DNA from: Prunus persica
Lineage: Eukaryota; Streptophyta; Magnoliopsida; Rosales; Rosaceae
Reading direction: 5' to 3'
Length of the DNA: 64,000 nt
Assembly (NCBI RefSeq): GCF_000346465.2
Contig: NC_034013.1
Coordinates: forward strand, 2,960,150 to 3,024,149
Shown one piece after another: positions 47,301 through 56,959 of this stretch. The notes below the pieces were generated by a model. It was not told the origin of the DNA and searched no databases. It saw only the letters and a program-made list of their open reading frames with translations. Position 1 is the first letter of the stretch. Every line of letters begins with the position of its first letter. A program made the translations under genes and the position numbers.

Positions 47301-50300
47301 TCCATCTCCTGAGCTTTCTCAAGAAGCCTACTCAGCACGTCAATCACCAAGGTGAAGAGAAAAGGGGAAAGCGGGTCCCCCTGTCTCAACCCTCTAGAAG
47401 CCTTAAATTTTCGTATAGGCTTACCATTGACCATGATAGAAAAATTTGCCAAATAAAGACAACCCAGAATCCAGCTTCTCCACCTTCCCCAAAACCTTTT
47501 TCTAACCATAACCTCATCCACAAATTGCCACTCCACATGATCATATGCCTTCTCAAAGTCAATTTTAAAAACAGAACCAGCCGCATTATGTTTCCTACTC
47601 TCCTTCACCACCTCATTAGTGATCAAGGCAGCATCCAAAATCTGCCGATCCCTCACAAAAGCACCCGGGGAAGTGGAAATAGTACTCCCCATCACCTCCC
47701 TTCATTCTACAAGTCAAAACTTTAGAAACCACCTTATACAAGCTAGTCACAAGACTAATAGGCCGAAAATCACTCACTTTGACCAAATCCAACTTTTGGG
47801 TATAAGGCAAATGAACATTTCATTGGTGATAACGTTGATAATGCCAGTGTTGTAAACTCCTCCATAACCTTCAAGAAATCCTCTTTAACAGTTTCTCAAC
47901 AAGATTAGAAAAGAAACATAGAGAAACCATCAGGCTCAGGAGATTTATCTCTCCCGCAATCGAAGACAGCCCTTTTGACCTCCTGCTTTTCAAAGGGTCT
48001 CTCAAGCCAATCAGCCTCAGCAGAACTAATACAGTTCCAATTTAGGCCCTCCAAGCCCTAGCCCCCCTCATCATTACTGCTATAAAGAGTTTTGAAAAAG
48101 TTCAGAATTTCAGTCTCAATATCCCCTTCATTTTCAATCACCCCAGCACCCTCCACTTCCAGCCTCTCAATAAAGTTCCTCTTCCTCCTACCATTGGCCA
48201 AGTGATGGAAAAAATTTGTGTTCCCATCACCATCTCTAGCCCACTCCGCTTTTCCCCTCGGTCTCCATCTCACCTCTTTCTTATGAACCAAATCCCCAAC
48301 AAGAATAATGAGATCGGCCCTCCCCTTCCTCGACACAATCCAGGCCGTAAAGAACTTCATTCAAATCAATTTCTGCAATTTTTGCTTATGCCTCCCTCTT
48401 AGCAGCAACTACATCCCCAACACCTCTTTACTACAAACTTCTTATTTCCCCTTTAAAGATTTTAACCTCCTCATGAATTTGTAACCCTTCCACCCCTAAC
48501 TCTGATCTTCCACCCACCACTCCTTAAATTTCCTCTTAAAGTCAGGGTGCTCCAGCCACATGTTTTCACGAAAAGGACCCGGCCCCCACTTCAACTTAGA
48601 AGTATCCAGCTCAATAGGGCAGTGATCAGAGATGACCCGAACCAATGCCTTCTGTCTGACATTGAAAAAGCAATCTTCCCACCTACCCGTGAATAGAAAA
48701 CGATCAAAACTTCTACAAAGAGCATTTTCTCTAAAATTAGACCAAGTAAAGGAAGCATTGAGAAGACGAAGGTCCCGAATATTCGTGTCGCTAATGAAGT
48801 TAATGAATACCCTCATGCTGCTCGTCATCCCACCCCCATTAGATTTCTCAGCAACGTATCTAACGACATTAAAGTCACCTCCAATGCACCACTTAGCACC
48901 ACACAACCCACAAAGACCAGCCAACTCCCAGACCGACTTCTTTCCCTTGGCCAACAAGGACCATAAATACCAGATAGCCACCAGTCAACCCCTGAATTTC
49001 CTCTAATTTTAATAGAAGCCGAAAACTCCCCAATTTCGGAGTCAGAGACGATAGAGATATCCTGAGTGTTCCATATAATTGAAATACCACCAGACCTTCC
49101 TGTCGGAGGGACACAGACCCAGTCCCTAAATCTGGAACCCCACACCCTAGTCATCAATCTCCTGTCAATCACTTCTTTCTTAGTCTCTTGCAGAATCACG
49201 ATATCTGGCCTAAGCCGCACCAACTGCTCCTTCAAAATCATCCTCTTTCTTCTGCTTCCCAGACCTCTTATATTCCAAGTAATAATCTTCATTGATTAAA
49301 CTGAACAACCCTTCGTAATATCTCTGCCTCCAAACTGTCCACTTCCAACTCTGGCGACCCTTCCGCCTTCTTATGATACTTGCTTCTTCATTTGCAGGAT
49401 CTACTAAAACTGTCCTGGAGTAAGTTCTTCTTAAGAGGAACAATAGGATCGACTAAAACTGCCCCGAAGCATTTTTACTCATCACATACCAGGCGGGATA
49501 GAGACAACAAGAAGACTATCAGCTTTAATATTTTAGGGCTTGGTTGTATGTCATCTCCAGCTAATTAGGGCTCAGCTTCAGCCCCAGCAACTTGGGCAGG
49601 GCACCCAGTTCAAGCTGCCCTAAGCTGCCATCCTGATTTCATAAGTAACACGTAATGAAGTTTTCTGGTTTACAATGAGGGAGTCTTTCACTTCAGGTCT
49701 CTTCGGTGCGATGTTAGCTGTTAGTTGTATCAATTATTGTTCTAAAAGATAAATAGAAAGGCACCAATGATATTATGTAATATGCATTAAAGTACTTTAA
49801 AAACAACAGGAATATACATTTAAAACCTCTCTCACACACACAGAGACACACAAATACAGAGACAGACAGACAGACAGACAGACAGATATTTATTTGACTT
49901 TCCTCCATTTTTGTGTATTTGACGATCCACATTTAAAACAGAACCACTCATGGATGTATCTAACCAACATGTAACCGAATACAATTACTTCAACATTTAT
50001 GGGTTTATACCCAATTGGTCTTCACAAGTACCGTGTAGAGTCCAATGCATATCTGCATTCAGGAGATTGACATATAGATGTCCCAAAGGTGCCAATTAAG
50101 TCTGGAAGGTGCAAAACCCAAAATTGTTATATCTAATACATCCTAGAGTTAACTCCACTCCTAACATTTCTCTTTTCGCTACATGCGCTGGTAAACTAAT
50201 GTTTAAAGTTGTATATTTGATGGAGTTCCCTATGTATGAAGCATTATATTAGAACCAAACCTTACATTAAAACCAAATGTCAAACATCTTAATAAAATGC

Positions 50301-51664
50301 TTGTCATTAGGCAGCATGACAAACTTTTGGAGAATGAATTCCAAATTGTACCCTATTGATCTACAACAGTGTCAAGAAGCATTACTGAGATCGGCTAAAT
50401 CCATCCAAACATAAATTGTCAAGATAACTGTAAAAATAAATCAACTTACCTTAGCAAGCAAAGTCTTTCCAGTTCCTGGTGCTCCTGTCAAAAGAATTCC
50501 CTGCAATTTAAGTATGCATTAGACTCATATGCTATATCAAGCCCAAAAAAAATTTCATATATAACCCTGGTTGAAAATGTCAATAAAAAAGGGATCATAT
50601 TTAACCATGAGGAAGAAAATATCAATGAGTTGAAATTAACAGAAGTTTCAGTGCCAATATCAACGTCAATGAAAATTTAGGTAAAAGTTACAGAGACAAT
50701 GAAGATTCACTTTAAAACATGAAAGTCTGCATAAAACTTCAGAGATATCGGCGACATCTGGAAATTTTGCCCAAAAATCCTCCAGTTGTCACAGATATGT
50801 AGCTCAATATCAAAGATTCTGTTTAATTTCAAGCCAATAAGAAATTTAATGGGTATGTTACTGAGGTTTTGGAAATTCTAATCAGTGTTGTAGTACCCAA
50901 ATCTCAACTACGACCGATATATCAATAATTTCATCACCGAGTATTACATGGCAGACAATAAAGAGAAAAGCAAATATAAATTATCAAAGTACAAGTTTAG
51001 GAAACAAATACTACAATACTAAAGTAATTTGACGGAAAGACGACAAAAGATGCCTTCTTCAAGTAGCAAGATAGTAAAAGGTAAAACTGTGGAGCAGAAT
51101 GAACGTACAGAAGAGAACTCAACTCAAAGTAACGTATAACCCAGAAGCTAACACAAACCTTTGGCAATTTACCCCCAAGGCGAGTAAACTTAGTTGGGTT
51201 CTTCAGGTACTCCACTACCTCCTCAAGCTCCTGCTTTGCGTCATCACAACCTTTCACATCTTTAAATGTTTTAACGTTCTGCAAGAAAACAAAGAAAATG
51301 GCAGGAATCCTGATCAAACGGTATATTTCACATCAATGATATATCCACACCCCACCCCCACCCCCCACCCCAAAAATAATAAACAACCTCCCAAACCAAG
51401 AACGTGATTGCTGCCAAGGACAGTAACAATCTTTTAATTTATTTGTTTTTTCTAATAAGAAAGAACCAATGTAGTTAGCAATTAATAGGTAATACGGCAT
51501 TACTAAATAGTACACAACTTGAAGTGAAACACGAAACTAATTACTCAAATTAGACAGTTATCTTCTGTGTATTAACCTGCTCTAAATCCAATTTACATTA
51601 GAAGTTTTAGCACTCACCTAAATTCGGGAACCTAAATTCTTTAATCTTCTTCTGTCCATAAAGA

Positions 51665-51716
<52 letters not shown>

Positions 51717-52103
51717 TGTGCATTTGACAAACTAAATGTAGTACAGAGGATTACTTTTACAATTCTGGCTGTTGTATTTTGGGTGGATTTCTTGTTTACC
51801 AATTGTACATGTAGGTTTTTCTTAACAAAAATTGGTGTTCCTTATCACCAAAATAAAAAAATTAAATTAAATTAAAAAAAAAAACACCTCTAATCACAGA
51901 AGATTAAGCATCTACCTTTTCTGGAATGACTTCTTTATTCAACTCTTTTGGGGCATAGGAAGAACTTGAGCCAACACCAGAAGTACCTATCCCACCCAAG
52001 CTCCCTATGTACTTTTGAAGAGCAGCGGCACCCATGAACCTTAGCAAGTTCCACATTCAATAATAGGAATACTAAAGATTAACAGCAAGCAGTAACTAGT
52101 AAA

Positions 52104-52147
<44 letters not shown>

Positions 52148-55100
52148 CTACAGAAATGAATTGTTCATACCACACTAATCCAACAGCAACTGTGAACAGG
52201 ATAGTTGAGATAAGCTCTTGTGCAAAACGAGATTTGTTTGATACTTTAGGTTCAACCTAATAAATGAATCGTGGATCAGGATTAGGGACTAAAAGAAAAG
52301 TAACGGGAGGGAGAGAAAGGAGTGAGTAGATGGAAATCAAGACCAAATAAACCAGGCCGAAGCACAGAAGGCGGACAATATTTTTCTGCACAAAGATTAC
52401 AAGTTGAAATGAGACTTACCATCACCACATGCAATGGCTGCTTCTCATTTATGCCAGGGTTGAGAAAGGGCTCATCCATGTTGCCTAATGCACGCTGCTT
52501 CAACTCTTGCAGCTGCATATATACTCACCCGTTATTCAAACAAAACTACTGCATCACAAGGAACACAAAAAGAAGATGCCACGAAAAAAACTGAAAAAGG
52601 AACAGAGGAAGTAATTATAAGATGAAAGAGCACAGTTAAGATTAATAGAAGGGTGAAGGGGCTTATATTTCTTGAGTTGTCTCGACTACAGCATAGTGCC
52701 ATTACAATAACAACTGACATTAGGTAGTTAAAAAAGTGTCTTGACATCTTTTATATTTTTCTTATATGTGTCTACTGAGGTTCAATAAAGATATTTCATT
52801 ATTTCTTCAAAATAAGAGCAAGAAGATGATTGCCAGCCCACTGCGACCCTACTCTGAATTGAAAGTTTGTGCAACTGTAAATATATATAATAGTTCTTTA
52901 TTTTTAGTTATGGGCACAGGTGGGAGAAAGAACATTAATTCTTTCTTTTGGATTAGTTATGGCAGATGGTACTATTATAGAAGTATATTGCTAACATCTG
53001 AAGTCTAAAGTTTCACAAACAACCTTCAAAGCAAACATGCAACACATGCTTTGAGAGTTAAGGAGAGGCATTTCAACCAATGTATCAACCTAAGGTAGAA
53101 AGAAAAAGAAATGATGGATATGGTGTTTATTGACATGGAAATTACTAGTAGTCTTCTGGAATATAAATGAAATCTTTCCAGCTTACTGGGCTTAAACTGA
53201 ATACACCTTTCTCGTAAAGCACACATCTGATGTTGTGGAGTGGTCAAGCAGCGCAAGAATGAAGATAATCAAAGAAGAGTAGATTTTCCAGTCATATTAT
53301 GCTTGCATCAATGGTGGAGGAAGTGACATGGACCCATTATAGACTTTTCATAATCTTATCTTGGTAACATTCCAACTAAAATGCATCGACAAGTTACTGC
53401 ACATATCTATCCATATATTCAAATTATACAATGACCGAGTCCCTTTGTCTTTGGCGACACAAACTCCTCTCAAATAGAACCTGAGTACATGGGACCTGTA
53501 GGTAACTGAAAAGCAAGTTTCCATAAGGAGCTCTGGACGTTAAAATAAGAACCTACTTCTACATTTATGTAATGAGCTTGTATATTCTGGAATCCCAAAT
53601 TTCCTATCTTTTCTAGCCTACTCTTCTACAAATGCATAATCATTAGGATAACTGTATCAATTTTACATTGTACAAGAAAGGAGATTAATTGATTCCATCC
53701 AAAAGAATTTCATATTCTTAGTGCCTCTTTTCCTTTTTCCATCTGTGGCATATTGGTAGTTCATTGATATAACTTGAACCCTTAGAACCTCCATTTAAAC
53801 ACAAAAGGAAAAACACTTAGTTTGTGTTTGAGATAAAAATACAATATCGATCACCATCCAGGACTAGTAGATAAGAACCTAGAAGTTCCACAAACAAGAT
53901 GATGATGATGATCTTATAGTGGATAAGAAACCGTACAGGAGAGTTTAATTTTTCTTTTGGGTGGGGGAGCAAACAAATTATACAATGCAGGGTCACATGA
54001 TTACCAATGAAGGAAGACTAGAAGGCTTTCCAGATTCCTCGTCTGGAAGATACTCAGCAATAGCATCAGTGACCACAAGAGCTCGAAGATACTCTGCAAC
54101 TCCTTTACTGTCCACACTATGATCCCTTTGTTCAAAGCGCTTGATGACAGACTCAGGACTGAAAGAAAATATCAAAGCTTAGTTAACTACGAACAGTGCA
54201 GGGCAGGGGAAGTAGAGACCCAAACGGTTGACGACATAGGTAAAGAAATAGATCAAACCAATTGCTTTTCTGTCAGTCTTCCAAGGAATATGAAAAATTA
54301 CATAGCATACATGACTACAGCATACATCGCTTCAAACATAAACACACCAAATCCTATTTTGACCAGGCCAAACATGATGTACATGTACAATTAAGAAAAA
54401 CGTAACTAAAGTGATTTAACATAAAAGTATATTTGGATTGTTGAAAATTGCAAATTTATCCTACACACTCAACTATGAAAAAAGTTTTATTTAATTTAAT
54501 GATGCAGCAGCTACAGCTTGGTTAGACAAAAAAAATCCTCTTTGACATACATTGCCCCAAATCTGAAAATAAAGCCTTTTTAGAATAAAGTGAAGTGTTT
54601 GTTAAGGCTTGGGGCCTTCAGCAAATCAGATTAGATTGGATGAAAATTTAAGTGTTTGCTGAAGGCTTGGTGCCTTTGTTCCTCTTCTACCTTCTCTCTC
54701 TTCTTTCTAAGTTCTTCTCCATATCTTTGTCTTCTCTGAAATACAGCAACCCTAAACCTTACTTCCTCTCTAAAAAATTTAATTCAAATTTCCATCATCA
54801 ACCCACCATAACCATACTTGAACACCCATCCTGTGCTGTCCAGCATTATTTAATCTCCAGAAATATTGGAAGTAAAAATAAATAAAATTGAAGCTTCTTT
54901 AGTACTTAGTTAAAACATTCATTCTCTTTCCCTTTCCCAATTTTCTTGTCAACCAACTAGAACATGATTAAAGAAAGAACAAGTTCAAAAAACTGGTTGA
55001 CACCCTTAAAAGAAAATCCTTCAATCCCAGTGGAGAAACTTCCACTCCAAAAGTACGCCTATTTGGTTCCGAACAAAGGGAGCGCAAACAGCACAAGGGG

Positions 55101-56224
55101 ATAATCTTCCAAGTCCCAACAGCCCTATTATTCCTCTTCACAAAACCTCATCTCCACGGGCATAACAACCACACAATACAGAAGATGGCACAACCCAAGA
55201 AAGACCAAAGCAAAGAAAAAGAGATAACCCCACAGCTCTTGGGAGACAGGGCAATGCAAGAAAATACGACTAATCGACTACTCTGCATCCTTGCAGAAAC
55301 AACACTGAGTAACAACTACCTGCCCTAGTTTAATCAGATTGGTAACACAGTTAAACTTCCCCAAAGAAACAGGTTTTTCCACCATTTACTGAGACTAATA
55401 CAGTGATATGGTTTCACTTTAACTGGTTATCACACTATATAACAACAGCAACATAACATTATATACTTTAGAGAAGAAAAAAATTATTTTCTGAGTGATA
55501 ATAGAAATTATAGCACAAAAACCCTATAGCCTAACCTGTGTTTGTTGAGCTCAGCCAGCAGAGCACTCTGCTTCACGGGGTCCTTGGGATTGGCATCGGC
55601 CTCTGCAATCAAAAGCTCCAACCGTTTTTCCTGCCGCCAAAATGGCCACCAACTGAACCAATTAGAGGCCAATACCTTCTCAAATCTTCCTTTTGCAGTT
55701 GCCCACAACCCCATCAAGAACACCACCAATGGTATTCCAGTCCCACTCTTCTGCCCCACCAAATTCCCACTCTTTCCCTCAGCTTCCACCTCTTTCTCAC
55801 TCTTTTCATCCCCTTTCTCCAAACCCACTTTCCCAAACTTACTCTTCACCTCAAATTCTAATTTTTCGCCTCCAAATTCATCAGTTTCCGGCTTCCCCAC
55901 ATTTGAAACCGAGCTATTCTCACCACTAAATTCCTTCAAACTCGAATCCTTGACCTCAGAACTTAAATGGGAATCCACCAAATCCGATTCTTGATTTAAA
56001 TTCGCATTCGCATTGTCAGGGTGCAATGTGCAATAAACCAATGAAGTCCGAGGGCCAAATCCGAAATTTCTAGAACTTTGTGGTGCAGAGAGACAGCTAT
56101 TAGGCAGAGATAGCGGGGAGTAAGTAAAAGAGGCGCAGCGGGAGAACTGAAAGCGTTTCACTTTAGAAGAAGGAGTAGGAGAGAGTGAAAGGTTAAGAAG
56201 AAGCGAACCTTGCAGAGTGGTCAT
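32183..56224 (-). CDS. FTSH11: FtsH-type AAA+ zinc metalloprotease (FTSH11-like)
   Basis: Membrane-bound ATP-dependent protease of the chloroplast (possibly also mitochondrial) membranes, needed for heat tolerance in Arabidopsis. Seventeen exons: 55536-56224, 54005-54158, 52420-52512, 52171-52256, 51916-52039, 51159-51278, 50450-50500, 44989-45050, 43856-43913, 38903-39028, 38752-38832, 33635-33764, 33378-33526, 33004-33285, 32562-32651, 32424-32477 and 32183-32335. All are GT-AG and in frame, giving 833 residues. In order: a Ser-rich transit-like N-terminus, an acidic variable region, a hydrophobic stretch [15 protein letters not shown] in exon 1, a membrane segment [16 protein letters not shown] (exons 4-5), Walker A GAPGTGKT (428-435), the pore motif FVGVG, Walker B IIFIDEID (483-490), the arginine-finger region [20 protein letters not shown], zinc site HESGH (646-650) and third ligand D724 (SSDLH). 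All key residues are kept, so the gene looks functional despite introns of up to 5.4 kb filled with transposons. Confidence 0.96.
34130..34560 (-). mobile_element. LINE 3' fragment
   Basis: Minus-strand reading contains [12 protein letters not shown], the typical last motif of plant L1 ORF2, followed by a short tail and A-rich end (T run on the plus strand at about 34134-34143). 5'-truncated. Confidence 0.65.
34569..35053 (+). mobile_element. LTR followed by primer binding site
   Basis: 485 bp bounded by TGTTGG and CCAACA. TGGTATCAGAGC (35055-35066), a tRNA-Met-type primer site, follows at once, so this is a 5' LTR on the plus strand. It contains GCCTATAAATATGC near 34691, a likely TATA box, and the phrase GCCAATAGC several times. 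The internal part is cut short; about 100 bp on, the sequence becomes LINE-like. Confidence 0.75.
35160..35330 (+). mobile_element. LINE reverse transcriptase scrap
   Basis: Plus-strand translation gives [18 protein letters not shown], a decayed form of the LINE RT active-site motif (F-DDT-FF-KG), followed by a region like the downstream LKIN.SK motif. Stops and shifts are present. Very short relic. Confidence 0.55.
36170..36727 (+). pseudogene. Gag-like remnant in the small LTR element
   Basis: Open frame of 185 codons starting [18 protein letters not shown] and rich in acidic residues. Just upstream, in broken frames, are [16 protein letters not shown] and [16 protein letters not shown] phrases, which resemble Gypsy gag beginnings (RGRG, then a coiled stretch, then an acidic segment). 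It probably is what is left of gag. I recognise no domain in the second half. Confidence 0.5.
36941..37060 (+). repeat. Two 60-bp tandem units
   Basis: ATATTCAAAATA..TCTTTG starts at 36941 and again at 37001, exactly 60 bp apart, with two or three differences. A more decayed third unit is visible about 180 bp upstream (near 36750). The period is a multiple of three and translates to a 20-residue repeat around [13 protein letters not shown]. Confidence 0.85.
38405..38690 (-). mobile_element. LINE 3' end scrap
   Basis: T run then 'aagaaacaaattgtattaaa' on the plus strand, resembling the 3' ends of the other minus-strand LINEs here. No protein motif is readable, so the call is weak. Confidence 0.4.
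39345..39809 (-). mobile_element. Solo LTR with GGAGG target duplication
   Basis: 465 bp, TGATGTAGTACAGCCC to CCTGCATCA on the plus strand, flanked on both sides by GGAGG (39340-39344 and 39810-39814). Same family as 16253-16702. The minus strand has a TATA region (TATAAATAACCCCATGTAG). It lies inside the LINE relic. Confidence 0.92.
40335..41605. mobile_element. Tourist-like MITE swollen by AT repeats
   Basis: Left end GGGCTCGTTTGGTACACATG; right end, read inverted, GGGGTCGTTTGGTACACAG. Both are followed inward by repeated GGCTTGG / GGACT phrases. TAA flanks both sides (40332-40334 and 41606-41608), the PIF/Harbinger target duplication. The inner part, about 40470-41420, is almost wholly TATA-type repeats. 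No coding capacity. Confidence 0.8.
40470..41420. repeat. About 950 bp of AT-rich microsatellite
   Basis: Mixed (TA)n, (TATG)n and (ATA)n repeats with internal higher-order copies: the block TATGCTATTATTATAATATTAATATGT-like wording occurs near 41012 and again near 41192. Open frames here (YIYIY-type) are repeat artefacts. Confidence 0.92.
42205..42230. repeat. 26-base T run
   Basis: Uninterrupted poly-T at the right edge of the LINE relic. It could be the inverted A tail of another retroposed sequence that begins to its right on the minus strand; none was recognised. Confidence 0.9.
43165..43454 (+). mobile_element. Possible LTR fragment of the TGATG/CATCA family
   Basis: Contains TCCTATTTTATTTGG, TTATAAATACCCTTC and ends GTCCTACATCA, in the same order as blocks in the minus strand of the solo LTRs at 16253 and 39345. 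The left end was not found. Weak similarity by eye only. Confidence 0.4.
45076..45521 (-). mobile_element. LINE 3' fragment
   Basis: Minus-strand translation shows [17 protein letters not shown], the zf-RVT region of plant L1, ending in an A tail (T run 45076-45088 on plus). It is 5'-truncated, or interrupted by the next LINE, whose own A tail abuts at 45522. Confidence 0.75.
45522..49650 (-). mobile_element. Near full-length L1-type LINE, decayed
   Basis: Minus-strand LINE. The 5' part (about 49300-49650) may be the end of ORF1. ORF2 starts at 49292 ([17 protein letters not shown], endonuclease; [17 protein letters not shown]), followed by the linker region and RT ([56 protein letters not shown]), and then a zf-RVT end ([22 protein letters not shown]). 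It ends in a T run on plus (45522-45531). Several stops and shifts. No C-terminal RNase H is seen, so it is a different family from the LINEs at 21-31 kb and 59-64 kb. Confidence 0.85.
49861..49885. repeat. (GACA)n microsatellite
   Basis: About six GACA repeats, preceded by CA- and GA-rich sequence from 49830, within FTSH11 intron 7. Confidence 0.9.
51667..51715. repeat. (GA)n microsatellite in FTSH11 intron 5
   Basis: About 49 bases of GA followed by GTGTGTG. It lies in the intron between the exons at 51159-51278 and 51916-52039. Confidence 0.93.
52108..52147. repeat. (GA)n microsatellite in FTSH11 intron 4
   Basis: GA tract with one GC interruption, ending 24 bases from the donor side of the exon at 52171-52256. 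In the FTSH11 sense it is a CT tract just inside the 5' end of the 131-bp intron. Confidence 0.9.
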
Positions 56225-56227
56225 TGT

Positions 56228-56236
56228 TTAGGGTTT
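56228..56236 (-). promoter_or_regulatory. Telo-box in the FTSH11 leader
   Basis: AAACCCTAA on the minus strand, ending four bases before the FTSH11 ATG. Telo-boxes near starts are common in plant genes for translation and organelle functions. Whether it acts here is unknown. Confidence 0.6.
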
Positions 56237-56273
56237 ATCAAAATGGCTCTTTCTCTCCCTCTATCTCCCCCAC

Positions 56274-56312
<39 letters not shown>
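56274..56312. repeat. (GA)n tract in the FTSH11 leader
   Basis: CT on plus, GA in FTSH11 sense, about 50-90 bases upstream of the ATG. PMK and XLG3 also have GA tracts near their starts. Confidence 0.9.
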
Positions 56313-56313
<1 letters not shown>

Positions 56314-56959
56314 GTACAAAAAAGGGTGTGCAAAGAGACGGTTTTCTTTCTCTTATTTCGGTCAATGTGCGGAAAGACAGAGTTTGAGAGCCACAAAATT
56401 GCGTGACAGAGAAGATTAGAGGGAAGAGAGAAAAAACCTTATCTTGGGATTGAAATTGGCGCCGGCTTCTAGTTTGTGGTTTTACAGATGGCTCTTTGTC
56501 TATTTCTATTTTACAAGAATACCACTACTGAGTCTGAGTCTAAAACTCAATCCAACCAGACACCGTTCCTAAGCAAAGTGGAGTGACGCAAATGCCCCCT
56601 GTTTTATTGTTACTCGGCTTCTTTTTTTTTCCAACAGCATAGTAAATTATCCCAACTGCCCTCCACTAAACCTTTTCTATGTTCCCTTTTTACCCCTCCC
56701 GATTCAGATGCTAACCCGCGACTGTTTAGTTTGTACAAAGACGTCGTTCTTTTCGAACCAGCCTGGTTGGGCTAGTTGGGGGGCAATGATGGGATGCTTA
56801 GATTTTCAGGATTCGTTTAGGGCCGTCAATTCCCGTTTAGGGCTGCGCATTGCGAATTTCAACCTTCTTTTGGTCTTCATCTCATCGATTTGTTTGTTAG
56901 TTGAGAGATTCTTCATCATTCGTAGAGCATTGGTCTGAGAGATCTTCCATCTTTGTTGG
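56313..56959. other. FTSH11 promoter region
   Basis: Upstream of the FTSH11 leader. No TATA box is certain. A 76-codon open frame at 56708-56938 has no recognisable domain; its end may belong to the transposase relic that follows. Confidence 0.45.

Larger units (their letters stand above)
45051..50449 (-). other. FTSH11 intron 7, transposon-filled
   Basis: The largest FTSH11 intron (5399 bp), between the exon with Walker A and the next exon. It holds two LINE sequences in the same orientation as the gene (45076-45521 and 45522-49650) and a (GACA)n microsatellite. About 50000-50449 has nothing recognised. Confidence 0.85.
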
